A stretch of 40,267 nt of DNA from Bacteroidota bacterium (GTDB taxonomy: Bacteria > Bacteroidota > Bacteroidia > Bacteroidales > UBA1715): positions 1,337-41,603 of the forward strand of contig WQTX01000011.1 of NCBI GenBank assembly GCA_009786075.1, read 5' to 3'. Below are positions 34,401 through 40,267 of this stretch, one piece after another. The translations under genes and the position numbers were made by a program. The first letter of the stretch is position 1; each line of letters opens with the position of its first letter. Below the pieces are notes generated by a model. That model was not told the origin of the DNA, ran no database searches, and was given only the letters and a program-made list of their open reading frames with translations.

Positions 34401-34537
34401 CGCTCGAACGTCTGCAAGCAACCGGCAGAAAAATAGGCGTAATTTCGCACGTAAGCGAAATGAGCGAACGCATTGCCTGCAAAATTCATGTGCAAAAAAT
34501 TGGAAATGGACGGAGTGAAATAGTGGTTAATGGTTAA
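31460..34537 (+). CDS. sbcC: SbcC, ATPase subunit of the SbcCD (Rad50/Mre11-type) nuclease
   Basis: A 1025-residue SMC-like protein that, with the SbcD nuclease, opens hairpins and processes DNA ends. Walker A 'GKTGAGKST' at 37-45, Q-loop region 'SVLLAQGDFATFLKA' near 166-180, long coiled coils (about 200-500 and 530-850), zinc-hook C514-A-V-C517 at the apex, then signature 'LSGGEAFLVSLALALGLSS' and Walker B 'LFIDEGFGSLD' near the C-terminus. sbcD usually lies directly upstream in Bacteroidota; here the restriction-modification pair occupies that position and no sbcD is seen in the window. Its own -7 box lies at 31436-31443. Confidence 0.96.
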   Translation: MKITAIRGSNLASIEGEFDINFTHEPLKSAGIFAITGKTGAGKSTILDALCLALYGQTPRTTGNETVQITDAGKAISQNDARNILRRGCGVGYAEVEFEAVDNQCYRARYSIRRARQNPNAALQNYELQVIRLHSSEEEALSGTNSELQKQIVQLTGLTFQQFTRSVLLAQGDFATFLKAKDEERAELLEKLTGTEIYSKISIRIFENFRNAKQEYDLLAAGLQSIKEQILPEELHTQYSQECDEVQKNTAELELAKKTNEAHLQWLQRNDELQKTLQTATENYQKAHENLKTADARIAFLQKYDTVQSIATQYYNSVNCKQEIKQLEHAERAKKILLETQQKECTQAEQNEQQAQKTLLEVQQSIEVLQPELNKAKELDILLGEKWQAAATAQQTTKTAQSDYEKVLAELETQKTNVKNLQKQEIELQQWFEKYASMEHIVEHSAVIVQKIQMYKTETANLRSSEKQLKIAQNELNTSFELHKNFTQELLTYTKSCSLEVLKLRQQLQQGKPCAVCGSIVSHIPHEETNAELPHEELLQRSEMCKTKLEELTKHIAVLHEKIKQLSEQNTTFNNSCNEQKQTLFVDLQNYPEWENRIESGEIIRQIENLAAQWKQKQQQLQSLKLPEAQLQEENLQQRVKEKQANLHDAQSKEKVAVEAYKTLQNNRKLLLNNCATSTVEQEWSEKLKQALAAKDTATTQKSIIQKTINTTQGELQNIMEQCLAKQQQLRQAQEQINTWLQNQTEISTDELPVFFEKSAEWIAGERAAIQQLYTRKTETETAVELAKTNMETHEKTRNNHVQTVDKEKLTETIAELQEKITQCNSRTITLQTELLKHTEAVQKLAKQSAELTKKETQMHLWQKLSEVFGSADGKKFKKLAQAFTLNALIDDANYHLQMLSNRYRLGRIGDSLSLHVEDLDMGGEIRSVHSLSGGEAFLVSLALALGLSSLASDRLSIGSLFIDEGFGSLDIETLSCAMDALERLQATGRKIGVISHVSEMSERIACKIHVQKIGNGRSEIVVNG

Positions 34538-34574
34538 TTTTTTAAATTTCTTGTACATTGAATAAAAAATAGTA

Positions 34575-34582
34575 TATATTTG
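34575..34582 (+). promoter_or_regulatory. -7 box of the BACON lipoprotein gene
   Basis: TATATTTG, with TTGT 20 bases upstream at 34551-34554 as a weak -33 box. The start is about 50 bases before the ATG at 34641. Confidence 0.5.
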
Positions 34583-34640
34583 TGAGCAAAATGATGAAAT
34601 ATCTTTATTATCATTGAATATTCCTAATATCTAAGACAGT

Positions 34641-35087
34641 ATGAAAACAAAAAGCATTTTCAAACCCCTATTGTTTGCTGTGCTAAGCGTGGCAACAGTG
34701 TTTATTTCATGTAAAAAAGAACCCGAAGTTACTCCTGTTATTGAATTTGAAAACGTCAACGCATTGCGGCAAACCGTAAAAGCCGACCAAGTAAAAGCTC
34801 CGCAGGTTATAAAATTTACCACCACCGGTGCGTGGACTTCTGCTGTTCATTGGGCTCCCGGCTTCCGAACAAAACATGACCCCGATTGGGTAAGAATAAC
34901 TCCCGATGGAGGGAGTAGTGCAAAAGAATATTCCGTTACCGTTGAATTTGACATAAATACCACCGGTGCCGACCGTTCGGCGATTATTTTGCTTTATGCG
35001 GGCGGCTCTCCTGTGAGCATTACCGTAACACAAGAAGGCACTACGGCAAAAGGAACTGTTCCAAAATCTTCGTCAACTATCTTTTAA
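34641..35087 (+). CDS. BACON-domain lipoprotein, 148 aa
   Basis: A signal peptide ends in a lipobox-like 'VATVFISC', with the lipidated cysteine around residue 24 followed by 'KKEPE'. The mature part is one BACON domain: 'VIKFTTTGAWTSAV', 'DWVRITPDGGSSAKEYSVTVEFDINTTGADRSAIILLYAGGSPVSITVTQEG'. BACON domains occur in Bacteroidota surface proteins, often with carbohydrate or mucin binding. Here the domain stands alone, with no enzyme attached, so the ligand is unknown. The next gene, a cell-wall glucosaminidase, is 86 bases downstream on the same strand. Confidence 0.85.
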   Translation: MKTKSIFKPLLFAVLSVATVFISCKKEPEVTPVIEFENVNALRQTVKADQVKAPQVIKFTTTGAWTSAVHWAPGFRTKHDPDWVRITPDGGSSAKEYSVTVEFDINTTGADRSAIILLYAGGSPVSITVTQEGTTAKGTVPKSSSTIF

Positions 35088-35173
35088 TAACTTGTGAATA
35101 GTTTTTTATTGTTTGCGAAAATAATATACAACGAAATTCGTACTTTTACGGCAAAATAGAGCGTTGTATAAAA

Positions 35174-36151
35174 ATGAAATACATTGTTAGTTTAGGATTA
35201 TTTGTAATGTTGGCGTTTGCGGGCTTTGGTCAGCGAACTACACGTGCCGAATACGTTGAACGTTACGCTGCAATTGCCATTGAAGAAATGCAGCGCACCG
35301 GTATTCCGGCAAGTATCAAACTTGCGCAAGCCTGTTTGGAATCGGCTGACGGCAATAGCGAACTTGCACGCAAAAGCAACAATCATTTTGGCATAAAATG
35401 TTATTCTTCATGGAAAGGCAAGCGGACGTATCACGATGATGATGCAAAAAATGAATGTTTCCGGGTATATGAAACCGTGTTGGAATCGTTTAAAGACCAT
35501 TCGGAATTTTTGAAAAACGGGCAGCGTTACGCATTTTTGTTTTCATACGACCAAACCGATTATAAAAATTGGGCGCACGGTTTGAAAAAAGCCGGTTATG
35601 CAACCAATCCAAATTATGCACAGATGCTTATCAAAATAATTGAAGAGCATGAACTGCATAAATACGATAAGCCAAATGCACTTGTTGCAAATGCGGAAGT
35701 GCAGGAAAAAACACCGCAAAAAGTGCGAGGCGCAGCTCCGAACCCCACGCTTGCTCCGCCAAATCTTATGGCAAATAAAGCCGTGCGTCAAATTGCCGGA
35801 CGAGATGTGTATAGAAACAATAATGTAGATTATGTGATTTTACAAGACGGCGAAACCTTATTTTCTCTTGCACGAAAACTTTCGATACCTACGTGGAAAT
35901 TGTTCTCGTTCAATGATTTACAGAAAGGAGAAAAAGTGCAAGCAGGCGACATAATTTACATACAACCGAAAAAAGCAAAAGCCGAAAAACCATACATTTC
36001 GCACAAGGTAGCCAGCGGCGAAACGCTCCATTCCATAGCGCAACTCTATGCCGTAAAAGTTGATAAACTTGCCAAATTAAATACTGTCGACAAAAATCAG
36101 GAAATTGTCGAAGGTTCGAATGTGTTTGTCGGGAAAGTTGTGTCTTTTTGA
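35174..36151 (+). CDS. secreted peptidoglycan glucosaminidase (GH73-like) with two LysM domains
   Basis: A 325-residue exported hydrolase. Signal peptide about 1-20 ('IVSLGLFVMLAFAGFGQ'), then a FlgJ/LytG-type glucosaminidase domain (about 24-165) with the likely catalytic glutamate E56 in 'AQACLESADGNSELARKSNNHFGIKC' and 'YETVLESFKDHSEFL'. A linker (165-210) is followed by LysM repeats at about 217-264 and 277-323 that bind peptidoglycan. It cleaves GlcNAc-MurNAc linkages, presumably in wall remodelling. The promoter is weak: the best -7 candidate upstream reads TACTTTTA at about 35141. Confidence 0.92.
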   Translation: MKYIVSLGLFVMLAFAGFGQRTTRAEYVERYAAIAIEEMQRTGIPASIKLAQACLESADGNSELARKSNNHFGIKCYSSWKGKRTYHDDDAKNECFRVYETVLESFKDHSEFLKNGQRYAFLFSYDQTDYKNWAHGLKKAGYATNPNYAQMLIKIIEEHELHKYDKPNALVANAEVQEKTPQKVRGAAPNPTLAPPNLMANKAVRQIAGRDVYRNNNVDYVILQDGETLFSLARKLSIPTWKLFSFNDLQKGEKVQAGDIIYIQPKKAKAEKPYISHKVASGETLHSIAQLYAVKVDKLAKLNTVDKNQEIVEGSNVFVGKVVSF

Positions 36152-36241
36152 CAGCCATAGGTGTGTTTCGTTTTGATTTTGGGTTCAAAAAGAAATAAAA
36201 TAATTTTATATTATTATCATTAAAAACACACAATAAAATTA

Positions 36242-36249
36242 TATATTTG
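36242..36249 (+). promoter_or_regulatory. -7 box of purH
   Basis: TATATTTG, 24 bases before the purH ATG at 36274. No clear -33 box in the AT-rich upstream stretch. Confidence 0.5.
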
Positions 36250-36273
36250 CGCACTCAAAATATATAATTACAA

Positions 36274-37863
36274 ATGAACACAAATAAAAAAATCAAATCA
36301 GCCTTAATTTCGGTCTATCACAAAGACGGTTTAGATAGTATAGTGCTGAAATTGAAAGATTTAGGAGTAACGTTTTATTCAACGGGCGGCACACAAGAAT
36401 TTTTAGAAAGTTTAGGTTGCTCGGTAGTTCCGGTAGAAGACCTCACAAGCTATCCGTCTATTTTGGGTGGACGTGTTAAAACCTTACACCCAAAAGTATT
36501 TGGCGGTATTTTATCGCGAAGAGATAATTCAAATGATGCAGCGCAACTCGCTGAATATGAAATACCTGAAATAGATTTGGTTATAGTTGATTTATACCCA
36601 TTTGAGGCAACCGTAGCGTCGGGAGCAGCAGAACAAGATATTATAGAAAAAATTGATATAGGCGGAATTTCACTTATTCGCGCTGCTGCAAAAAATCACA
36701 AAGATGTGGTAATTGTAGCTTCAAAACAACAATACGAAGCGTTTGACAATATCTTAGCAGAAAAGAAAGGTATTACTTCAATTGATGACCGTAAAATATT
36801 TGCTCGTGAGGCATTTAACACATCATCACATTACGATTCGGCAATTTTCAATTACTTTAATCAAGGGCAAACGGCAGCAGAAAAAATCAGCGTAACAAAC
36901 GGTTCGGTACTTCGTTACGGCGAAAATCCTCATCAGAAAGCAACCTTCTATCAATTCAATAATACGAATAACGCAGCAACCTTAGCAAATTCGCAAGTGT
37001 TGCAAGGCAAAGAGTTGTCGTACAACAATATGCTTGATGCCGATGCGGCATGGAAAGCGGCAAGCGATGCCTATCATGCAGTTTCACATATTCAGAATAA
37101 AGTTGCAGTATCGGTTGTGAAACACTTAAATCCTTGTGGATTAGCAGTTTCAACAACGGCAATTAAAGCATTGGAACTTGCTTGGGCGGGCGACCCTATC
37201 AGCGCATTTGGCGGTATACTTTGTTTTACAGCAGAGGTTGAAGCAGACGTAGCTACATGGTTGAGCGACAAGTTTATAGAGATTATTATTGCACCGTCGT
37301 ATTCTGCGGAAGCGAAAGAAATTTTAGCGAAAAAGAAAAACTTGCGAGTATTGGTTACGCCAATTAAACCCGAAATTACCGGTGAACGGTTATATCGCTC
37401 TATCAATGGCGGTTTGCTTGTGCAAGACGAAGACGAAGGCATGGACACCGAATATAAACAAGTTACAAAATTACAATTCAATGCAGCACAAATTGATTTG
37501 GCAAGATTTGGCACACAAGCCGGTAAACATTTGAAAAGCAACGCCATAGCTTTGGTGTCGCAAACAGCCGACGGTTCGTATTGGCTTACCGGTGCAGGCA
37601 TGGGGCAGCCAAACCGCCTTGACAGTTTGCGCTGGCTTACAATTCCCCGTTTCAATATGAAAGAAGGCGCAAAAATTGAACAGTCGGTATTGATTTCCGA
37701 TGCCTTTTTCCCATTTAGCGACAGCGTGGAAGTAGCAAACGAATATAATATAAAATACATAGTGCAACCCGGCGGCAGCATTCGCGACGAAGACGTGATA
37801 CGAGCCTGCGACCAATTCGGTATTGCAATGGTATTTACAGGACGACGACATTTTAAACATTAA
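36274..37863 (+). CDS. purH: bifunctional AICAR formyltransferase / IMP cyclohydrolase
   Basis: Catalyses the last two steps of de novo purine synthesis to IMP. The 529-residue length fits. The N-terminal IMP cyclohydrolase domain has 'ALISVYHKDGLDSIV', 'FYSTGGTQEFLE' and 'LGGRVKTLHPKVFGGIL' (about 10-75). The C-terminal transformylase domain has 'LRYGENPHQKATFY' (about 210-224), 'KELSYNNMLDADAAW', 'VKHLNPCGLAVS' with the catalytic Lys/His pair, 'DPISAFGGI', and the terminal 'IVQPGGSIRDEDVIRACDQFGIAMVFTGRRHFKH'. Adjacent to mreB, a gene order common in Bacteroidales. Confidence 0.97.
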   Translation: MNTNKKIKSALISVYHKDGLDSIVLKLKDLGVTFYSTGGTQEFLESLGCSVVPVEDLTSYPSILGGRVKTLHPKVFGGILSRRDNSNDAAQLAEYEIPEIDLVIVDLYPFEATVASGAAEQDIIEKIDIGGISLIRAAAKNHKDVVIVASKQQYEAFDNILAEKKGITSIDDRKIFAREAFNTSSHYDSAIFNYFNQGQTAAEKISVTNGSVLRYGENPHQKATFYQFNNTNNAATLANSQVLQGKELSYNNMLDADAAWKAASDAYHAVSHIQNKVAVSVVKHLNPCGLAVSTTAIKALELAWAGDPISAFGGILCFTAEVEADVATWLSDKFIEIIIAPSYSAEAKEILAKKKNLRVLVTPIKPEITGERLYRSINGGLLVQDEDEGMDTEYKQVTKLQFNAAQIDLARFGTQAGKHLKSNAIALVSQTADGSYWLTGAGMGQPNRLDSLRWLTIPRFNMKEGAKIEQSVLISDAFFPFSDSVEVANEYNIKYIVQPGGSIRDEDVIRACDQFGIAMVFTGRRHFKH

Positions 37864-37875
37864 TTTTCTGTTGAT

Positions 37876-37940
37876 TTGCTTATTTGTTGATTTGGTTGTT
37901 TGTTAAATCGGCGAATGAGAACAAATCAACAAATAAGCAG
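37876..37940. repeat. 17-19 bp inverted repeat between purH and mreB
   Basis: Arms GCTTATTTGTTGATTTG (37878-37894) and its exact complement (37922-37938), extendable by two pairs; loop 27 bases. It may terminate purH or lie in the mreB leader. No TAnnTTTG box is seen in this gap, so mreB may be read from the purH promoter. Confidence 0.8.
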
Positions 37941-37965
37941 ATAAACAAATAAACAAAAGAAAATC

Positions 37966-38988
37966 ATGGGATTATTTTCATTTTTAAATCAAGAAATAGC
38001 CATAGACCTTGGCACAGCGAATACTATCATTATTCAAAATGGTAAAATTGTAGTAGACGAGCCAAGTATAGTAGCGGTAGATGCACATAGCGGAAAACCG
38101 GTAGCCATTGGGCATAAAGCGCGTCAGATGCAGGGGAAAACGCACCGCAATATTATTGTTACCCGCCCTATGCGCGATGGTGTGATTGCCGACTTTAACG
38201 CTGCCGAAATTATGATTCGCGGCATGATAAAAATGATTGACAAGAAAAACCGAATGTTTAATTCGTCGTTGAGAGTTGTGGTGTGTATTCCATCGGGTTG
38301 TACCGAAGTGGAGCTTCGTGCGGTGCGCGACTCGGCTGAAAATGCCGGCGGACGTGAAGTATATATGATACACGAGCCTATGGCTGCCGCTATTGGTATT
38401 GGTTTGGATGTGGAAGCTCCCGAAGGCAATATGATTGTGGACATAGGCGGCGGAACAACCGAAATTGCCGTAATTGCACTTGGCGGTATTGTATGCGATA
38501 AATCAATAAAAGTTGCCGGCGATAACTTTACTGCCGATATTCAAGAATATATGCGTTACCAACACAATATAAAAATTGGCGAACGCACAGCCGAAGAAAT
38601 TAAAATAAACGTAGGAGCAGCCACCGACGGTTTGGAAGACCCACCGGCAGATTACATAGTGCGTGGTCCGCACCAAATGTCGGCATTGCCGGTTGAAATT
38701 CCGGTTTCGTTTACCGAAATCGCCTATTGTTTAGATAAATCTATTAGCCGTATAGAAAGCGCCATACTTTCGGCATTGGAACAAACTCCGCCGGAGTTGT
38801 ACAAAGATATTTATAATAAAGGTATTTATTTAGCCGGTGGTGGCGCATTGTTACGCGGTTTGGCAAAACGGTTTGAAAACAAACACAAAATCAAATTCCA
38901 CATTGCCGAAGACCCTCTACATGCCGTAGCTCGTGGTACGGGTATTGCGCTTAAAAATATTGATAATTTCCAGTTTTTGATTCGGTAA
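37966..38988 (+). CDS. mreB: rod shape-determining protein MreB
   Basis: Bacterial actin homologue that guides lateral wall synthesis at the inner membrane. 340 residues. N-terminal 'MGLFSFLNQEIAIDLGTANTIII' contains the phosphate-1 motif and an amphipathic start. Further marks: 'RPMRDGVIADF', 'VCIPSGCTEVELRAVRDSAENAGGREVYMIHEPMAAAIGIGL', phosphate-2 'IVDIGGGTTEIAVIALGGIV', and adenosine motif 'LAGGGALLRGL'. In Bacteroidota mreC and mreD normally follow at once; here a DUF4258/DUF2283 pair and unrelated sequence follow. Confidence 0.97.
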   Translation: MGLFSFLNQEIAIDLGTANTIIIQNGKIVVDEPSIVAVDAHSGKPVAIGHKARQMQGKTHRNIIVTRPMRDGVIADFNAAEIMIRGMIKMIDKKNRMFNSSLRVVVCIPSGCTEVELRAVRDSAENAGGREVYMIHEPMAAAIGIGLDVEAPEGNMIVDIGGGTTEIAVIALGGIVCDKSIKVAGDNFTADIQEYMRYQHNIKIGERTAEEIKINVGAATDGLEDPPADYIVRGPHQMSALPVEIPVSFTEIAYCLDKSISRIESAILSALEQTPPELYKDIYNKGIYLAGGGALLRGLAKRFENKHKIKFHIAEDPLHAVARGTGIALKNIDNFQFLIR

Positions 38989-39029
38989 GGGAATTAAGAA
39001 TGATGTACTATTTGCAAAAATAAATCACA

Positions 39030-39299
39030 ATGAATTTCGTTCTTTCAAAACACGCACAAGAGCAAATGCAACGACGTTCGTTGAATTACGAAATTATTGA
39101 AGATGTTATTTTAGACCCTGAGCAAATTGTTGCCGATGAAAATAATGTTGATATAAAAGTGTATCAATCAATAGTTAAAGAAAATGACGGCGTGTTTTTG
39201 TACCGTGTGTTTGTGAACGCAAAATCGTTGCCGAATGTAATTGTAACGTTGTATAGAACTACTAAAATAGATAAATATTATGAAACTAAAGTACGATAA
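39030..39299 (+). CDS. DUF4258 protein, putative toxin of a toxin-antitoxin-like pair
   Basis: An 89-residue protein with the DUF4258 opening 'FVLSKHAQEQMQRRSLNYEIIEDVILDPEQIV' (3-34) and the C-terminal beta part 'GVFLYRVFVNAKSLPNVIVTLYRTTKIDKYYE'. DUF4258 proteins are related to RelE/BrnT-like toxins by context, and often precede a DUF2283 gene, which overlaps here by 20 bases. It starts 41 bases after mreB with no promoter of its own visible, so it may ride on mreB transcription. Toxin function is inferred. Confidence 0.8.
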   Translation: MNFVLSKHAQEQMQRRSLNYEIIEDVILDPEQIVADENNVDIKVYQSIVKENDGVFLYRVFVNAKSLPNVIVTLYRTTKIDKYYETKVR

Positions 39300-39474
39300 A
39301 AGCTCCGATATTTTATATATGTCGTTTAGCAACGAAGAAATATTCGAGAGCGACGAAGAGAAAAAAGGTTTTATTTTCGATTATGCAAAAGACGGCAAAA
39401 TTGTAGGAATTGAAGTGTTGCAAGCCTCGCAACAAATGAACAGTCCTGTAAAAGTGGAATATGAATTTGCATAA
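39280..39474 (+). CDS. DUF2283 protein, partner of DUF4258
   Basis: A 64-residue protein matching DUF2283: 'MKLKYDKSSDILYMSFSN' at the start, 'GFIFDYAKDGKIVGIEVLQASQQM' in the middle. It overlaps the DUF4258 gene by 20 bases and probably neutralises it, by analogy with other DUF4258/DUF2283 pairs. The 3' end of this gene contains the -33 box of a near-consensus promoter (39466-39496). Confidence 0.8.
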   Translation: MKLKYDKSSDILYMSFSNEEIFESDEEKKGFIFDYAKDGKIVGIEVLQASQQMNSPVKVEYEFA

Positions 39475-39496
39475 AAAAATAAATTGCCTATCTTTG
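39466..39496 (+). promoter_or_regulatory. consensus Bacteroidota promoter at the end of the DUF2283 gene
   Basis: TTTG (39466-39469), a 19-base spacer and TATCTTTG (39489-39496): the best full match to TTTG/TAnnTTTG on the plus strand. The start would be near 39502, about 380 bases before the lipoprotein ATG, with the ACAAC array and the inverted repeat in the leader. Confidence 0.7.
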
Positions 39497-39564
39497 CCTA
39501 TTCAAAATTATGTGTATGACTGCTTGCGTAAGAAATAATGAAATTGTTAATAAATTTACCACCG

Positions 39565-39572
39565 TAAATTTG
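39565..39572 (+). promoter_or_regulatory. second candidate -7 box before the ACAAC array
   Basis: TAAATTTG fits TAnnTTTG, with ATTG 18 bases upstream. It would start transcription near 39578, just ahead of the microsatellite. Confidence 0.4.
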
Positions 39573-39592
39573 CATAATTCATTTGTTTGTGT

Positions 39593-39682
39593 ACAACACA
39601 ACACAACACAACACAACACAACACAACACAACACAACACAACACAACACAACACAACACAACACAACACAACACAACACAAC
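39593..39682. repeat. ACAAC pentanucleotide microsatellite, 18 perfect copies
   Basis: Ninety bases of uninterrupted ACAAC. It lies downstream of two candidate promoters and upstream of the lipoprotein gene at 39883. A 5-base unit changes spacing or frame with each gained or lost copy, typical of slippage-prone contingency tracts. Confidence 0.97.
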
Positions 39683-39765
39683 ATATAAATTAGAAAAAAA
39701 TAATTTTAAGACCAATATACCCCTGTCTTTTTTCGTGGAAAAAGGGCGGGGGATTTTTGTGTCGT

Positions 39766-39832
39766 GTAGGGGCGTATTGAATACGCCCTCATTTACAAAA
39801 TTACCAACAGGGCGTATTCAATACGCCCCTAC
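39766..39832. repeat. 24-bp perfect inverted repeat of GGGGCGTATTGAATACGCCC type
   Basis: Arms 39766-39789 and 39809-39832 are exact complements, with a 19-base loop. Each arm is itself nearly palindromic (GGGCGTATTGAATACGCCC). A common dispersed repeat type; here it is 50 bases before the lipoprotein start and could form a strong leader hairpin. Confidence 0.92.
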
Positions 39833-39882
39833 ATTCCAAAAAAATTAAACAAAAATTCATAAACATTTTAAATTTTAAAACA

Positions 39883-40267
39883 ATGACAACAAAAACAATT
39901 TCAAAAATTTGCTTGCTCGTAGCCTTAGGCTTGGCAAGCGTGGTGTTCAATGCTTGTAAAGACCCTGACCCCAAACCAAGCGACACAGAACAAACTACAA
40001 CCGACCCTGCTGACCCGAACAAACCCAATGACCCAAACAAGCCCAATGACCCGAAACCAACCGACCCCAGCCAAACCGATGCCGGCGTAGTAATTAACGG
40101 CGTAAAATGGGCAACTCGCAACGTTGATGCTTTTGGTACTTTTGCCGAAAAACCAGAAAGTTCCGGTATGTTCTACCAATGGAATCGCAAAAAAGCATGG
40201 AGCGCAACCACACCTGCCGCAGGCGTTGAAATTGGCGAGGCAGGCGGTTGGGACGCTACTATTCCCA
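39883..40267 (+). CDS. lipoprotein with Fibrobacter-type major paralogous domain, N-terminal 128 residues (cut by window edge)
   Basis: Signal peptide with lipobox-like 'LASVVFNAC' (cysteine near residue 25), then a low-complexity Asp/Pro/Asn linker with the repeat 'DPNKPN', then 'GVVINGVKWATRNVDAFGTFAEKPESSGMFYQWNRKKAWSAT', the opening of the Fib_succ_major paralogous domain (TIGR02145-type), common in large families of Bacteroidota outer-surface lipoproteins. The linker probably lifts the domain from the membrane. The function of the family is not established. It runs off the end of the window. Confidence 0.9.
   Translation, partial: MTTKTISKICLLVALGLASVVFNACKDPDPKPSDTEQTTTDPADPNKPNDPNKPNDPKPTDPSQTDAGVVINGVKWATRNVDAFGTFAEKPESSGMFYQWNRKKAWSATTPAAGVEIGEAGGWDATIP

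Noticed and set aside
39593-39682. CRISPR-like appearance of the regular array
   Set aside because: The unit is five bases with no spacers, so it is a microsatellite.
39510-39848. 112-residue plus-strand frame through the ACAAC tract, and the 75-residue minus-strand frame
   Set aside because: Most of each product is the translated microsatellite or inverted repeat. The nearby promoter makes the plus-strand frame worth remembering, but there is no sign of a real protein.

Overview
The window reads as chromosome from a Bacteroidota bacterium, most likely Bacteroidales-like. Five things point that way: -7 boxes of the form TAnnTTTG, the Bacteroidota sigma signature, lie ahead of many genes; a giant secreted protein ends in a type IX secretion (T9SS) type A sorting domain; there is a BACON-domain lipoprotein and a Fibrobacter-type 'major paralogous' lipoprotein; lysine synthesis uses DapL; and the signal recognition particle RNA has the short bacterial form with a GGAA tetraloop. 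No tRNA, rRNA, CRISPR array, transposase or integrase was seen.

Layout. 1-4402, mostly minus strand: 5' part of aroC, a small toxin-antitoxin-like pair between 36-bp direct repeats, queD, a small membrane protein, dapL, and a Skp/OmpH-like periplasmic protein. 4524-5342: a prohibitin-type SPFH protein, divergent from Skp. 5476-7208: an ImmA/IrrE metallopeptidase plus a PIN-like DUF4411 protein, a toxin-antitoxin-like operon. 7241-7337: SRP RNA (minus). 7525-8979: sufB (minus) without sufC/sufD beside it. 9725-21217: a single 3830-residue gene for a secreted CotH/lamin-tail/Ig-repeat protein with a T9SS tail. 21325-24138: polA. 24273-28516 (minus): an O-methyltransferase, an AT-rich membrane protein, an ABC-F ATPase and a small secreted protein. 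28610-31388: a two-gene restriction-modification system with BcgI-like (type IIB) architecture. 31460-34537: sbcC, without sbcD beside it. 34641-36151: BACON lipoprotein and a LysM glucosaminidase. 36274-38988: purH and mreB. 39030-39474: a DUF4258/DUF2283 pair where mreC would be expected. 39475-39882: a near-consensus promoter, an 18-copy ACAAC microsatellite and a 24-bp perfect inverted repeat. 39883 to the end: 5' part of a lipoprotein gene.

The strongest unexplained pattern is the behaviour of small palindromic repeats. They abut or supply the stop codons of seven genes (queD, skp-like, sufB, the giant gene, polA, the methyltransferase, the small secreted protein). They also lie in frame inside three conserved genes (aroC, polA, ABC-F), where they encode short extra peptides. 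The second theme is accessory modules (three toxin-antitoxin-like pairs and one restriction-modification system) set next to housekeeping genes whose usual partners are missing nearby (sufB, sbcC, mreB).
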